Assembly: GCA_905183005.1 (NCBI GenBank) | Contig: CAJJDO010000161.1 | Coordinates: 1-64,000 of the forward strand | Length of the DNA: 64,000 nucleotides | Direction of reading: 5' to 3' | Origin: Paramecium pentaurelia | Lineage: Eukaryota > Ciliophora > Oligohymenophorea > Peniculida > Parameciidae | Shown here: positions 52,005 through 62,738 of the stretch, one piece after another | How positions within the stretch are numbered: position 1 is the first letter of the stretch | How the letters are laid out: each line of letters begins with the position of its first letter | The notes under the pieces: generated by a model | Database searches by the model: none | Told to the model about the DNA's origin: nothing | What the model saw: only the letters and a program-made list of their open reading frames with translations | Translations under genes and position numbers: made by a program

Positions 52005-54538
52005 TCACACTCCTTATGGGAATTTCATCATTTCTAATTCCTTTATAATTTCCTTAAAAGAAGGTCTCTTCTCTGGATCTCTATCCCAACATCTTTTAGT
52101 TAATCGTGTAAAGACTTCTGGAGTCTTTTTTGGAATTGTAGGTCTAAAATCGTTATTCAATACATCTAAAGAAACTTATAATCCAGTTATATCTTATTAA
52201 TTAAATTATTTAAATACTTCTATAAGGAGGTTCTCTAGCTGCAATTTCCCATAAAATGATTCCGAAACTGAATACATCAGCTTTTTCAGTATAAACTTAT
52301 CCTGCAATTACTTCTGGTGCCATCCATTGATATGTTCCAATCTTGCTAGTCATATAATTAGATAATGTTCTTGTCCAACCAAAATCTGCTAATTTTGTTC
52401 TGAATGCTTCATCCAACAAGAGATTTAAGCTTTTCAAATCTCTATGGAGAATAGGAGGATTGAATGAATGTAAATATAACACTCCTTTTGCAGCATCTAA
52501 AGCCATTTTTCTACGATCTTCCCAAGTCAAATGAATATCATGATTTTATATTACTTACCACAAAGATCCTCTTTAACAATATTCTAATACAATAGCTAGA
52601 TTTGGTGGTTTAGTACAAGCACCAAGAAACATAACAATATTTGGATGTCTTAAAGCTTCCATAGCATGACATTCAGATAGAAAATCTCTTATATGATTTT
52701 CATTCATTCCATCTATCTTAAACATTTTAACAGCTACTATAGTTTCTCTCCATTTTGCTCTATAAATAACTCCATAACCTCCTTCACTAATTTATTTTTC
52801 TAACATTATATCATTGAAATCTATATCCAAACTAGATTAAAATATTCTATGTTTGATTGGTCTCTCTGGTGAGATTTCTAATGCAGATATGTCAAATTTA
52901 GATTATTATTTCTTTATTTATCTTTGAATATATGATTCTGTAGTTTATACCTTCTAATCTTTAACTTTCTTTTTAGATATTAATTCATTTTTCATTCTAT
53001 CATACTTTTATTGTAATTAAATATTTTATTATTTCAGAATTTCTTATTCATTTCTATATTTTTCAACTTCTTCATTTAATTTATCTTATTCCTTATTATT
53101 ATTGTCATTTTCATCTAAAATAATCTCAAGATAAGAGGGTGATAATAAAATTGAATGAAAATTACCACACACAATTCTTTAAGTTTCAGGTACTGTAAAT
53201 AATAATTTAGGTGAAATGATTCCTTTCCCATTTACACTTGGTTATCCTGTTAATTACCCATAGATATTGGAACCCCATCCATATACATACTTATAATCTG
53301 CAGACAAAGCTAGACTGTGATTTCTTCCTGCAGATATTTATGATATCAAAGGTAAACCTGAAATCTTAATAGGAACATCTGAACCACTCAAATCATTGCC
53401 TAATTATCCTTGAATATTATCTCCCATAGAATAAACTTCTCCTTTACTTGTTAAAAATAATGTAAACATTTCACCCATCTTCATATCTAATACACATTAT
53501 TAATTATTGAATTCATCTACCATTTTAATTTGAGTAGGTTGTTTATAAAAATCTTTATTTGATTTACAATAACCCCATAAATAAGGTTTACCACCTTCAA
53601 TTATACAACCTGAATGTGCTAATCCACAACTAATTTTTTCTACTTTAAAATGAGATAAATTTTAAATTAATTTAAATTCACTTATTGTCTAATTCTCTTG
53701 ATGTCCTAATGCATATGATTCACCAAAACCACAAGAAAAGATTCTATTTTTGTTAGTCAATATTAAAGTATGTAATGCACCACATGCTACCTATTGAACT
53801 GCTTCATCATTTTATAAAAGAATCTAACATTAATTATCATTAGGATTCTTTTATTTAATCTTTTCCTTCATCATTACCAATTATTCCATAACATTGTCTA
53901 TTGAAGAAGATCTCTCTTTTAATCCTGGAGATGTAGATTAATCACCTTCATTAGCACTTTTCATTCTTTTATGACCCTATTATTGTTCTCTTGCCTTTCC
54001 ATTGCTATTACCAAATGGTAATAATCCATATACAAGAGTGGGTTAATTAATATTATCAAAACAACCCAAACCTAATTGTCCTTTTAAATTTAAACCCCAA
54101 GAATACACTTCACCTTTTGCGGTCAACATAAATGTGTGTTCAGCTCCACAAACAATACTAGTTATTCTTTAATCTTTAAAGATTGGTGTCAATTTAGGTT
54201 AAGTATTTGATTCATATCCTAATTGTCCAAATTAGTTATCACCAAATCCTATAACTTCATTTTTATTATTCACTATGATGGTGTGATTTTCACCTGCTGA
54301 ACACAATGTTACTCCTTAATAATGTGGAGTAATGTTTTTGTTATTCTTTAACAATTATCCACAAGTGTTTAAACCTAAATTCGATAACAATCTTACCCCA
54401 TGAATACAATTAAGTTGTATCTAATTATAATTATCTTGGGGATTTTGAGAAATCACTGTATGATCTTGGAGGTCGAACATCTTTATCCTTAAATTGTTTA
54501 AGCATCTTCCTAGATTCAGTCAAATCATTCAATCTCAT
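52005..54538 (-). CDS. RCC1-repeat / TKL protein kinase fusion
   Basis: 828 residues with two introns (22 and 25 bases). N-terminal RCC1-type propeller repeats are seen as LYSWGLNTCGQLL, VYSWGLNLKGQLGLG, VYSMGDNIQGQLG and VYGWGSNIYGQL, interrupted by a Lys/Ser/Gln insert. A coiled-coil (about residues 460-520) leads to a C-terminal kinase with ISEGGYGVIYRAKW, the Lys of VAVKMF, catalytic HRDLKSLNLLLD, DFGW and GTYQWMAPEV, the last typical of the tyrosine-kinase-like (TKL) group. All catalytic residues are present. RCC1 propellers bind proteins or guanine-nucleotide switches; joined to a kinase they may direct substrate choice. The upstream ATG was chosen because it restores the first RCC1 motif through the 22-base intron. 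Confidence 0.85.
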
Positions 54539-54747
54539 ATTAGTTACTTTATTTTTAAAATTCAAATTTAATAATATTGTTAGATTATATAAATTATTTA
54601 ATTGATCTATAACTATTTTTCATAACATATATGATTCATAATAAAAATCTATTCAATTATTATTATCTCTAAGACTTCTTTTAATTATAATTCAATAATT
54701 ACATTATCTAATATATACATCTTGTTAATTTAATTAATTTTATTAAC

Positions 54748-55949
54748 ATGTAAAGAAGCTAATCATTTTCAGAAATCAAGGCATTAAATAATTGCATCCC
54801 CATTGAATTTTTTGAACAAAAAGGTCCTCATTACTATGAAAATCAATTTTAATAATTTTAAACTATATTCCAATAGAGTTTTGCTTTACATACAAGATTA
54901 TGCTAAACTCCATTATAAAAATATTAAAATTATGATTTGGGAAATACTGTGATCAAATAAGGAATGGTCTAATTAAAGATTAATAGTGGGAGTTTCACTA
55001 AAACCAATATACTATTGACGAGAGAGAAATTAGTGATTCTTGAGGATAAGCAATGGGGTTAAGTTTACAATCTTAGATACTTGGCCTTTAATTTGATATA
55101 GGTATGATATCCTATTGTATCACCACAAGTGTACAAAGAATCAATACAAATTGTTTAAGTTGGAATTTAAGCTATATAAGAAAATTATAATATTTAAATG
55201 TAATGATGATATAGAGGGAAAGCTATGGTTTTAGAGTATTAGAATGATTGAGGAGAAGTTTTTCAATGAGATAGAGAAATTGTAGGTGAAGGAATTGTAT
55301 TTTGGATTGGATTTTGTTAGAGAAGAGGAATTCTTAAATTGGGCAGAAACAGGAGATATTTTATTATTCGAGTAAATATTATATAATAAAATGAAAGGAC
55401 AGATCATTATATGGCTAAATTATAAAGAGGGATTACAGGATCTAAGTTTGATCATGTAGGAATGATTGTAAGAGAGTAATATTAAAATGATATATTGGTT
55501 TTTGATGTAAAAAATTAATCAGTAAATTGAATATTTAATATTTAGGGTGTTGATTTAGAGTTCTGGAAATATTTTTTGAAATAGAATAATCTATATAGAA
55601 AAGTTGCTGTTAGAAAATTACTAAATGTTGATAGGGAAAAAGTAAATTCGAAATTGCTGGAATTTATTGATGTATAATTAAAAATTACAAGAAAGTTAAA
55701 GATTAAGATTATGAAATTAACATTATGAAGTTACTACAATAGTAAAGTGATGGACTTATCAATAAAGGATATTTTTGTAGTGAGTTAATTGCAAAAGCAT
55801 ATAAATATTGTGATTTGTTGCCTCAATAAAAAGCAAGTTCATCATATTGGCCAGTCACCTTCTAAAAATCATTGAAACTGTTAGATAAAGCCCAGTTGAG
55901 TGAGCCAATAATTATTTTGTTGGATTATGATATACATTATTAATTATGA
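54748..55949 (+). CDS. PH-like domain plus permuted papain-like (C92/YiiX-type) enzyme
   Basis: 367 residues with four introns (28, 26, 24 and 20 bases). The N-terminal half (about 60-165) looks like a PH domain: IKQGMVQLKI, NILLTREKLVILED, YKLFKLEF and the closing helix KLWFQSIRMIEEKFF. The second half has the circularly permuted NlpC/P60-papain pattern of the YaeF/YiiX (C92) group: TGDILLFET, a His in KFDHVGMIV, and the nucleophile Cys in GYFCSELIAKAYKYCDLLP. Permuted members of this fold include hydrolases and acyltransferases acting on lipids, thioesters or acyl-lysine; the actual chemistry here is unknown. Its TGA (55947-55949) overlaps the ATG of the next gene. Confidence 0.7.
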
Positions 55950-57127
55950 ATTAAAGTAATTAAAATATAGTGAATAGACATGGATTTCAGTGTAAAACAG
56001 GAATAAATTATTATCAAATTGGAGTTGCAATTCTATACATAGGACATTACATAATAATCTTATTTCAAACCTTAGATTATGTAAAAATATAAATTCAAAG
56101 TTTTATAAGAATCAACTTTGGATTTTGGTTACGATTTTCTCATTTATTATCTCGTTATTTTGGTTTATTACAACAAAAATAGATCCTACAGATAGGGAAA
56201 TATACATTTAGTAGAAACTAAAAGAAAAGAAGTAATTAAAGATAATTAATTTGATAGATTAAAATATGAAACAAAATTGAATTGTTTTTGTAAAGTATGT
56301 TAAGCATATGTAAAAGCACCATCTAAACATTGTAAATAATGCAATAGGTGTACGGAACTCTTTGATCATCATTGTGTATGGTTAAATAATTGCATAGGGT
56401 TAAGAAATTATAAATATTTTTTTATATTAATAGTACTTTTAGAAATTTATTTAATTACTGTACTGATTATTTCAATATTTATTAATAAGATACTAAGCTA
56501 TATATACATGGGACTCACTATTATTTTAATAATTCCTGTTACATTTTTACTGGTCATGCATATCTACTTTAAATGCAAGAATATGACAACTTATGATTAT
56601 GTATTAAGTAAAAGGAAAAAAGAATAGAAATCTTCTTAAGAAAAGTTATAAGAAGGTACATCAAATCAAACTAATCTACAAACTAACATTATTTCTAGAA
56701 ATTATTTATAATAAACTAATATAAATGTTTAGATTGCTCCTCCAAAACCTAATTTAATTAAAAAAGTAATTGATTGGGATTAAGAAGAAGCAGATGTAGA
56801 AGAAGGAGATAGTTATCATGCAAAAGAACCATTACCATTACCTAGTTCCAAAAGTAGTGCAAGATAAATGGATTCTTAATTCAATTCTGGTCATAGAAGA
56901 ACTTGTCCTAATACTTAAAGGTAATTTAATTTATTAATTAATTTTATAGAGGTAATGTATCAACAATTCAATTAACTGAACATAAACCAATTAGATCTTT
57001 GTTTAATGTTAAAGATTTTTAATAAATGATTGAAAATTAATTAATGAATAATGTAAATGAAGGTTCTATCATTTAATTTGATTCAAAACATTCACAAAAG
57101 ACTGATTAGATTGAAATCAATATATGA
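55946..57127 (+). CDS. DHHC-type protein S-acyltransferase (palmitoyltransferase)
   Basis: 365 residues with three introns (29, 26 and 29 bases). N-terminal NRHGFQCKTGINYYQIG is followed by TM1, TM2 (ILVTIFSFIISLFWFI), the IDPTD motif, the Cys-rich zinc domain with CKVCQAYVKAPSKHCKQCN and catalytic DHHC in FDHHCVWLNNCIG, then TM3-TM4 and a long polar tail. The enzyme transfers palmitate to Cys of target proteins at membranes. The ATG at 55946 is the only in-frame start before TM1 and shares two bases with the upstream stop (ATGA), very unusual for a nuclear gene. Confidence 0.88.
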
Positions 57128-57217
57128 AAAATTTTTGAGATTAAATATTATACATCCCAAAAGTATACTTTAGATTATACAAATATTATTATTGGTTTCT
57201 AATATTATTTATTAATT

Positions 57218-59170
57218 ATGTAATAAAATGAAAATGATCCTTAACAAAATGAAGATATTGAATAAAATCAAAGCTTTATTCAAAAACAAACATAAGAACA
57301 ATAATAAGATGAAAATAATATGGAGGTTAAAACAAACTAAGAACAATAAAATGAAACTGACAAATAAAATGAATAATTTAATATTACTTCTTAATTTCCA
57401 AATCATGAATAGTAAGAAGTGAATAAAGAGAAAACTATATAAGATAATGATTAACAGAATGATGTCAAAGATAACTTAAATGAAAAAGAACAAATAGTAA
57501 AATAAGAACAAGCAGAAAATGAGTAGGAAAATATAAATAAAATTGATTTAAGTTAATAAAACTCAAAAAATGATCAAAATTAGGATACTTAATTTTCTAA
57601 TAATACTAAACTCTAATAGGATAATAATAATCAACAAAATAACCAAGTGATTTAATAAGAATAGTAATAGAGTAAAGAATAAAAACAATAAGAAAAGAAA
57701 GTAGAGTAAAATGATTAAGAAAATTAGAGTTAAAGAAAAAATTAAAAAAAGAAGACCACAAAAAGAAGAACTACAAAAGTAGAAATCTAAGAGAATTAAG
57801 AATAAAATAATTTATCTTAATCAAATATAAATTAGGAGAAGGTATAAAATAATTAAGAAGATAAGGAAAAAGAAGAAAAAGAATAAAATTAATAATAAAT
57901 TGAAGAATAAAAGTAATAAGAAGAATTATAGAGAAAATAGGAATAAGAATAATAAGAATAATAAGAATAATAAGAGAAAATATAAAGATAATAATAATTA
58001 GTTGAGAAATTCTTAAAAAGCTTAATTTTTCCTGTAAAAAGATCTTAAAATAAAAGTGGTAAACAATTAGATTTTAGTTTTTAAATTGAAAGTGAAAAAT
58101 TTTAATTAGAATAAAAAGTTTGTAAAAGTGCTAAAAGATATTAAAGAGAAAAAAAACCAAGAACAAAAAGTGTTATTAATAAGGAATTATTTGATTTTTA
58201 CAATAAAATTAATCCATAATAACATAGAGATCAAAATTAAATGACACCTAATACATTAAAAAGGATAAAAAAATAATAAGAATTAGAGTAGATGAAAAAA
58301 GATTGCTAAAGACTTGAAGATTAATAAAATTAATAATAATAAATAGCATTTTCATAACCATAAAAAGAAAAAAAATCTAAAATTCAAAATAAATAAAGAG
58401 CTTAAACTTAAAACAAAAACAAATTAGAAGTCATAATAAGAAAACGTAAAAAATTGAAGATTAGAAATGGTCTTAGAGAGAGAATGTTAATTGACAAAGA
58501 TAAGGATTCTTAATTGAAAGCTTTAGATTTTATTAAAAAAATGTAATAGAATAGAATGGCAGCAGAATAAAAAAGATAAGAATAATTGGAAAAGATAACT
58601 AATAAAATGTCAAGTGAAATTGAAAGTTTAAGATAAGGTAGTCAAATATATAGATAAGAATAATAAAAATAAAAAAGAAAATAAGCATTAGAATAAATTA
58701 CAAAATAAGAATAAAAAAGATATGAAATGATGTTAGAACAATAAAAAAATGAAAAATTTGTTAGAGAATTAAAAGAAAAGGCTGCAGTCAGTAGTCATTA
58801 TAGTGTTAAAAAGTTGGCATTAGGATCACAACCTTCTCTAGTTACAGAATTAGAAAATGGATAAATATATATTGAATAAAATATTGAAACAAATAGAAAA
58901 ATGAATGAAAATTAATTTTTATTAAAAGAAGAATAGAAAAAATTAATAAAAGAGAATAAAATCAAATAATAAGATTATAGTAAATAAGTAAGTTTATTAC
59001 ATCTCCCAAAAGTAAACAATAAGAAAAATAATGAATAACACAATGAATATCTTACAACTGAAAATAAGGAACCTTTGCCTGAAATTAAACCAAAGCGTAA
59101 AAAAGCTTGGTAAATAGAATAAGAATTAATGTAAAAAAGACATCAAAATAGCGAATAATTGAAGGAATGA
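57218..59170 (+). CDS. Gln/Asn/Glu/Lys-rich coiled-coil protein
   Basis: A single exon of 650 residues. The first 270 are low complexity, dominated by Gln, Asn, Glu and Lys, nearly all Gln encoded by TAA/TAG. From about 270 on there are short ordered segments (VEKFLKSLIFPVKRSQ, FDFYNKINPQQ, RNGLRERMLID, AAVSSHYSVKKLALGSQ) between Lys/Glu/Gln heptads, ending with a basic segment (PEIKPKRKKAW). Length, helices and basic patches would fit a cytoskeletal, basal-body or nuclear scaffold; no family was recognised. The first 270 residues have prion-like composition. Confidence 0.72.
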
Positions 59171-59500
59171 TTAAAAATATATGAAAATTGATACAAAAAT
59201 AAGTATTTTTCTATCAATTATGCTCAGTTCATAAATAGTATTCGTTTTAATTACTTTTTTATATTATTTTTTTTCATTTTCATATAATCCAATTAAATCA
59301 TTTCCATCTTATTTTTAAGGAGAATCAGTCCTTTAATATTATTGATTTATTAAATTTAACGAGTCTTTTGATTTTAATATATATATATATTCAATTTTTT
59401 TTAAATTAAATATATTTAAGGTTTGAATAAAAGAATAGAGATGAAAATTCTTATTAATGATAAAATATTAATGTACTATTTATTAAGCATTTGATTTAAA
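59171..59500. other. Convergent intergenic region
   Basis: AT-rich, with a (AT)n run near 59380. Lies between the stops of two convergent genes; nothing else seen. Confidence 0.5.
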
Positions 59501-59812
59501 TCACTTTTTTTATGTATTTTTAACTTTTGGTTAAGCTTATGTTCCTGCTCTGAAACCATTCTTTGCTCTTCTAGCAATAGATTTCAAATATCTCATTCTT
59601 CCTGTTCCTGTTGATCTTCTTCTGGCGACCTTCTCACCCCATCCACTGTCTATTATTCAATTAATGAATTTACAAAGTCTTAATCTTGCAGCTGGATATC
59701 CGCATGATGCACATCTATTTTTTTAAATATGGAATGTCTATCTGCCACATCTTTTACAAAATGTATGAGTTTTTTAATGTCTCTTACCGATTGCTGGAGT
59801 ACCTCTTGCCAT
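59501..59812 (-). CDS. RPL37: Ribosomal protein eL37 (60S)
   Basis: 95 residues with one 24-base intron (59650-59673). The sequence is a typical eL37: MARGTPAIGKRHQKTHT, zinc-binding CKRCGRQTFHIQ and CASCGYPAARLR, then GWGEKVARRRSTGTGRMRYLK and KNGFRAGT. Four Cys of the zinc knuckle are complete. It is a structural protein of the large ribosomal subunit. Codon use is markedly more biased than the neighbours, as expected of a strongly expressed gene. It starts divergently from the small zinc-finger gene about 85 bases away. Confidence 0.96.
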
Positions 59813-59896
59813 TGAAATTTTAATAAAAGATTTAATTAAATATAAAAGTCATTTCTAAATGTGATAATCCATTATTATTTTTTTAATTTCTTTTTT

Positions 59897-60119
59897 ATGG
59901 ACATTCCCCTTAATACCATTATTTTAATGAATCCCAATGGAACTATTTAGATTGGTACTTAACCCTGGTTTAAAGGCAAAAAAATTATGAAATGCTACTC
60001 ATGTCAGTAATACAATCAATTTTATTATGTTTAGAAGTAATATTGTTTTTGAAGGCAAATACAACTAAATTAAATGCACTAAATGTAATACAATCAATTA
60101 AGTACCCTTAATTTAATGA
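59897..60119 (+). CDS. Tiny LSD1-type zinc-finger protein
   Basis: 64 residues with one 28-base intron. After a short N-terminus (MDIPLNTIILMNPNGTIQ) two Cys pairs form one zinc finger: CYSC..., and 17 residues on KCTKCNTINQVP, very close to the C-x2-C...C-x2-CxTxxxVP signature of the plant LSD1 zinc finger. Only this finger is present. The spliced form is preferred because it restores the pattern and a stop. Confidence 0.65.
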
Positions 60120-60599
60120 TTCTATTAATTTATGTTATCAAATAAAACTTTAGAATTTATATTTCTTGATTTCTCATTGTTATCATTTCATTAAATCAAA
60201 TATTTTAAGATATATATATATATAATGAATATATAGACTTATATTTCTAGATTGTCTAATGTAATTTTATAAGCAGAATTCTTCCAATTATAATACTATC
60301 TTCAAGAAATGGAATTTATTATTTATACTAATAAATTACTTATATTTCTCATAGGTTTTGAATAATCTGCTTAAATATTTCTATTAATAAAAAATGATTA
60401 TAAATGCTAAATAAACTACCATATTTTTATATATATCTTAATAATTTTTATAAGTCTAAAAGTAAGTTCACATTACAAAATATCGAAATATGTCATATAT
60501 TTAATATTCTGATAATAAGTTAATATTTATTATTATCAAAAATGAACTGCTTCATATTAAATAGTTTATTTAAAGTGTTTTTATATACCTTTAAACCTC
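60120..60599. other. AT-rich intergenic region
   Basis: No gene, RNA or repeat could be supported; composition is extreme A+T with (TA)n runs near 60211. Confidence 0.4.
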
Positions 60600-61490
60600 A
60601 TGATCAAAATATATTTTATCTATTATACTTTTAATAACAATTTTTAGCACTTTAGGAGGCAAAAATATAGATGAAATATTAAAATTTATGAAATTAAAAA
60701 ATAAAGATAATCGATAAAAGGATAAGGTGATTTTTGTAATAGTAAAAGTGAAGTATTTGAAAATATTAGTTTAAGTATTTATGTGTTTATTTTAAAATTA
60801 AATAAGGAAGTAGTATGATCATGATGCTAAAATTTCAAGAACAGTAAATATATATATATCTTTTTAAATAGATTAATTAAGTAAATCCATAGATATAAAT
60901 AAACAAATTTATAGAGAGAATGTGAATAGTGGCTTGAAACTTCAGAATAATTATGAATAATAACCAAAATAATAAGGTAAATTATAAGTAAAATTCAAGG
61001 CGATATTGATGAATAAGGAAAATTAATTTAAAGTTTATGCAAAAATAAATTTTTTAATGAATTTTGAACTAATGAATTTAATGAACAAACTATAATAATA
61101 AAATCAAACTTTATTTTTTAGAACGTTTTCCTATTGGTTATAAAATACCCTCCAATAAAATGTTTTATTTAAAAATTTTATTGAAACTGTATAAAGTGAA
61201 GAATTAAAGCCATTATCATTAGATTTAATTGTTATGCTATATCAAATGATTAAGAAACATTCCTAAAATACTATCCATTTATACATTTCAGGAAGATTAA
61301 TTATATATAAAGTGTGAAAATACAATTTGCATTGTTAAAAATGAAAGATTAGAAAGGAATAGCCTAAATCTAATTGTATAGTTTGATTTTATGGAATTAA
61401 AAAATAAATATAATAAGTTAATCTTTATTTATGATTGTTTAGTTTAGATTAATAAAAAAGGAATAACTATTTTTTAAATAATTATATTAT
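60600..61490 (+). pseudogene. Decayed gene for a secreted or membrane protein
   Basis: From ATG 60600 a signal-peptide-like segment appears if one base in the A-run near 60607 is dropped: ILSIILLITIFSTLGG followed by KNIDEILKFMKL. Further good segments lie in shifted frames: CNSKSEVFENISLSIYV (about 60735), YDHDAKISRTVN (about 60815), SEELKPLSLDLIVMLYQMIKK (about 61200) and NTICIVKNERLERNSL (about 61325). At least three frame changes are needed and no set of short introns explains them, so I call it a pseudogene. No family recognised. Confidence 0.4.
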
Positions 61491-61545
61491 AATAGAATGT
61501 TTTTTAAGCGTTGTTATTTTGTATTTTTGAATTATATCAATATTG

Positions 61546-62605
61546 TCATTCTTATTTTACTTTTTTACAGATTTCTTCTTATTCATGGTATGCTTTAAAC
61601 GAAACAGCCAATTCATAACAACGTTATTTCATTGACGAAATCCAAGGTACTCTTTTGTATGTGGATATTTTCTATATTTTGAATATAAATAAATATATAT
61701 ACATCGATTTATCCAGAAGCAATAAACTTTAAGACTTATTTAGCCATATTTTAAATTTTTTCATTATTTTCTTGATCCCATATTTCATCAAAATGTTCTA
61801 TAAGATTAAATAATAAATGTTACCAAGATAAGAGAGATATCCCTCATAAAATTTTTCAGATGAAAAAATTTTCTTTAAATATGATGTATTCATTGTTTTA
61901 TTTGAAGACTCAGATCTAAAGGGAATTAATTCTTCAATATTGTCATTAGAAGAAAAATATTCTTTATAGAATACTTTTTCAATTTCATAAGCACTCATTG
62001 TCAATTCATTTAAGTTCATCTTTTATTTCAAATATTTAAAGCATTTTCTAAGAATAAATTTGATTTATTCTTCTTTTGTTTTTTTCTGATTTTGATATCG
62101 ATTGATCAGTGATTCTATCAATCCATCATCTATTCTAGTTAAGATCTAAAATAATTTTATCAAAATTTTTATATACTTTATATTTAATTTTCTCATCATG
62201 CTCCAATTCCTTAATTTCCTCTTTACAAAGATATTCTAATAATTATTTGAGTTCCTATAAGATTTCATCTTATGTATATTGTTTCAGAATTTCATTTTCT
62301 TTCTTTTGTTTTGGTAAAACTCTTTCTGATTAACTTTTCTTCGTTCGAATATCAGGTTATTATACTATCGGTATTGTTCTTTGAGATGATTAAGAAAGAA
62401 GAGATATTTGTTGAAGAGGATTGAGTGATGGTATTTGTAGATTTGGTTGATTGGTAATATTGCTTTAGAGTGCACAAAGTAAATGTAAATACTAAAGGTT
62501 AACAACATAAGAATTTACTTGTAGCTGTTGAAGTTATTACAATTATTGTAATTAGGGACAATATTAAAGTTATGGTAAAGTGGGAATCTATTAAAATGGA
62601 TTCAT
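61546..62605 (-). CDS. Gln-rich N-terminus protein, unknown
   Basis: 323 residues with three introns (31, 31 and 26 bases; a further 27-base in-frame intron in the N-terminus is possible). MNPFQQIPTLPQLQY opens a Gln/Pro/Leu-rich, probably disordered segment of about 85 residues. A helical core follows: NEILKQYTQDEILQEL, RIDDGLIESLINRYQNQ, SAYEIEKVFYKEYFSSND and HFDEIWDQENNEKIQ, ending with WISSMKQRCYELAVSFKAYH. No family recognised. All four exons were checked base by base and stay in frame. Confidence 0.72.
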
Positions 62606-62738
62606 GATAAAAATTAATATTTGATCAATGTTTTTGGATTCAACTTAAAATACACAGATATTTTTAAATTAAATAAAACTGAATCTAAAATGAATCATTA
62701 TATTAATATTCTTGATAATAATTTTTATATATATTTCA

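Noticed and set aside
54478..54480. Alternative start of the RCC1-kinase protein at 54480
   Set aside because: It stays open but destroys the first RCC1 motif; the upstream start at 54538 with a 22-base intron restores it.
55981..56300. Alternative start of the DHHC gene at the ATG near 56000
   Set aside because: That frame can be read through to the DHHC motif without introns but loses TM1, the HGFQ segment, TM2 and the IDPTD motif.
57212..57422. Two overlapping 64-codon frames on opposite strands
   Set aside because: Both are shadows of the Gln/Asn-rich protein that starts at 57218.
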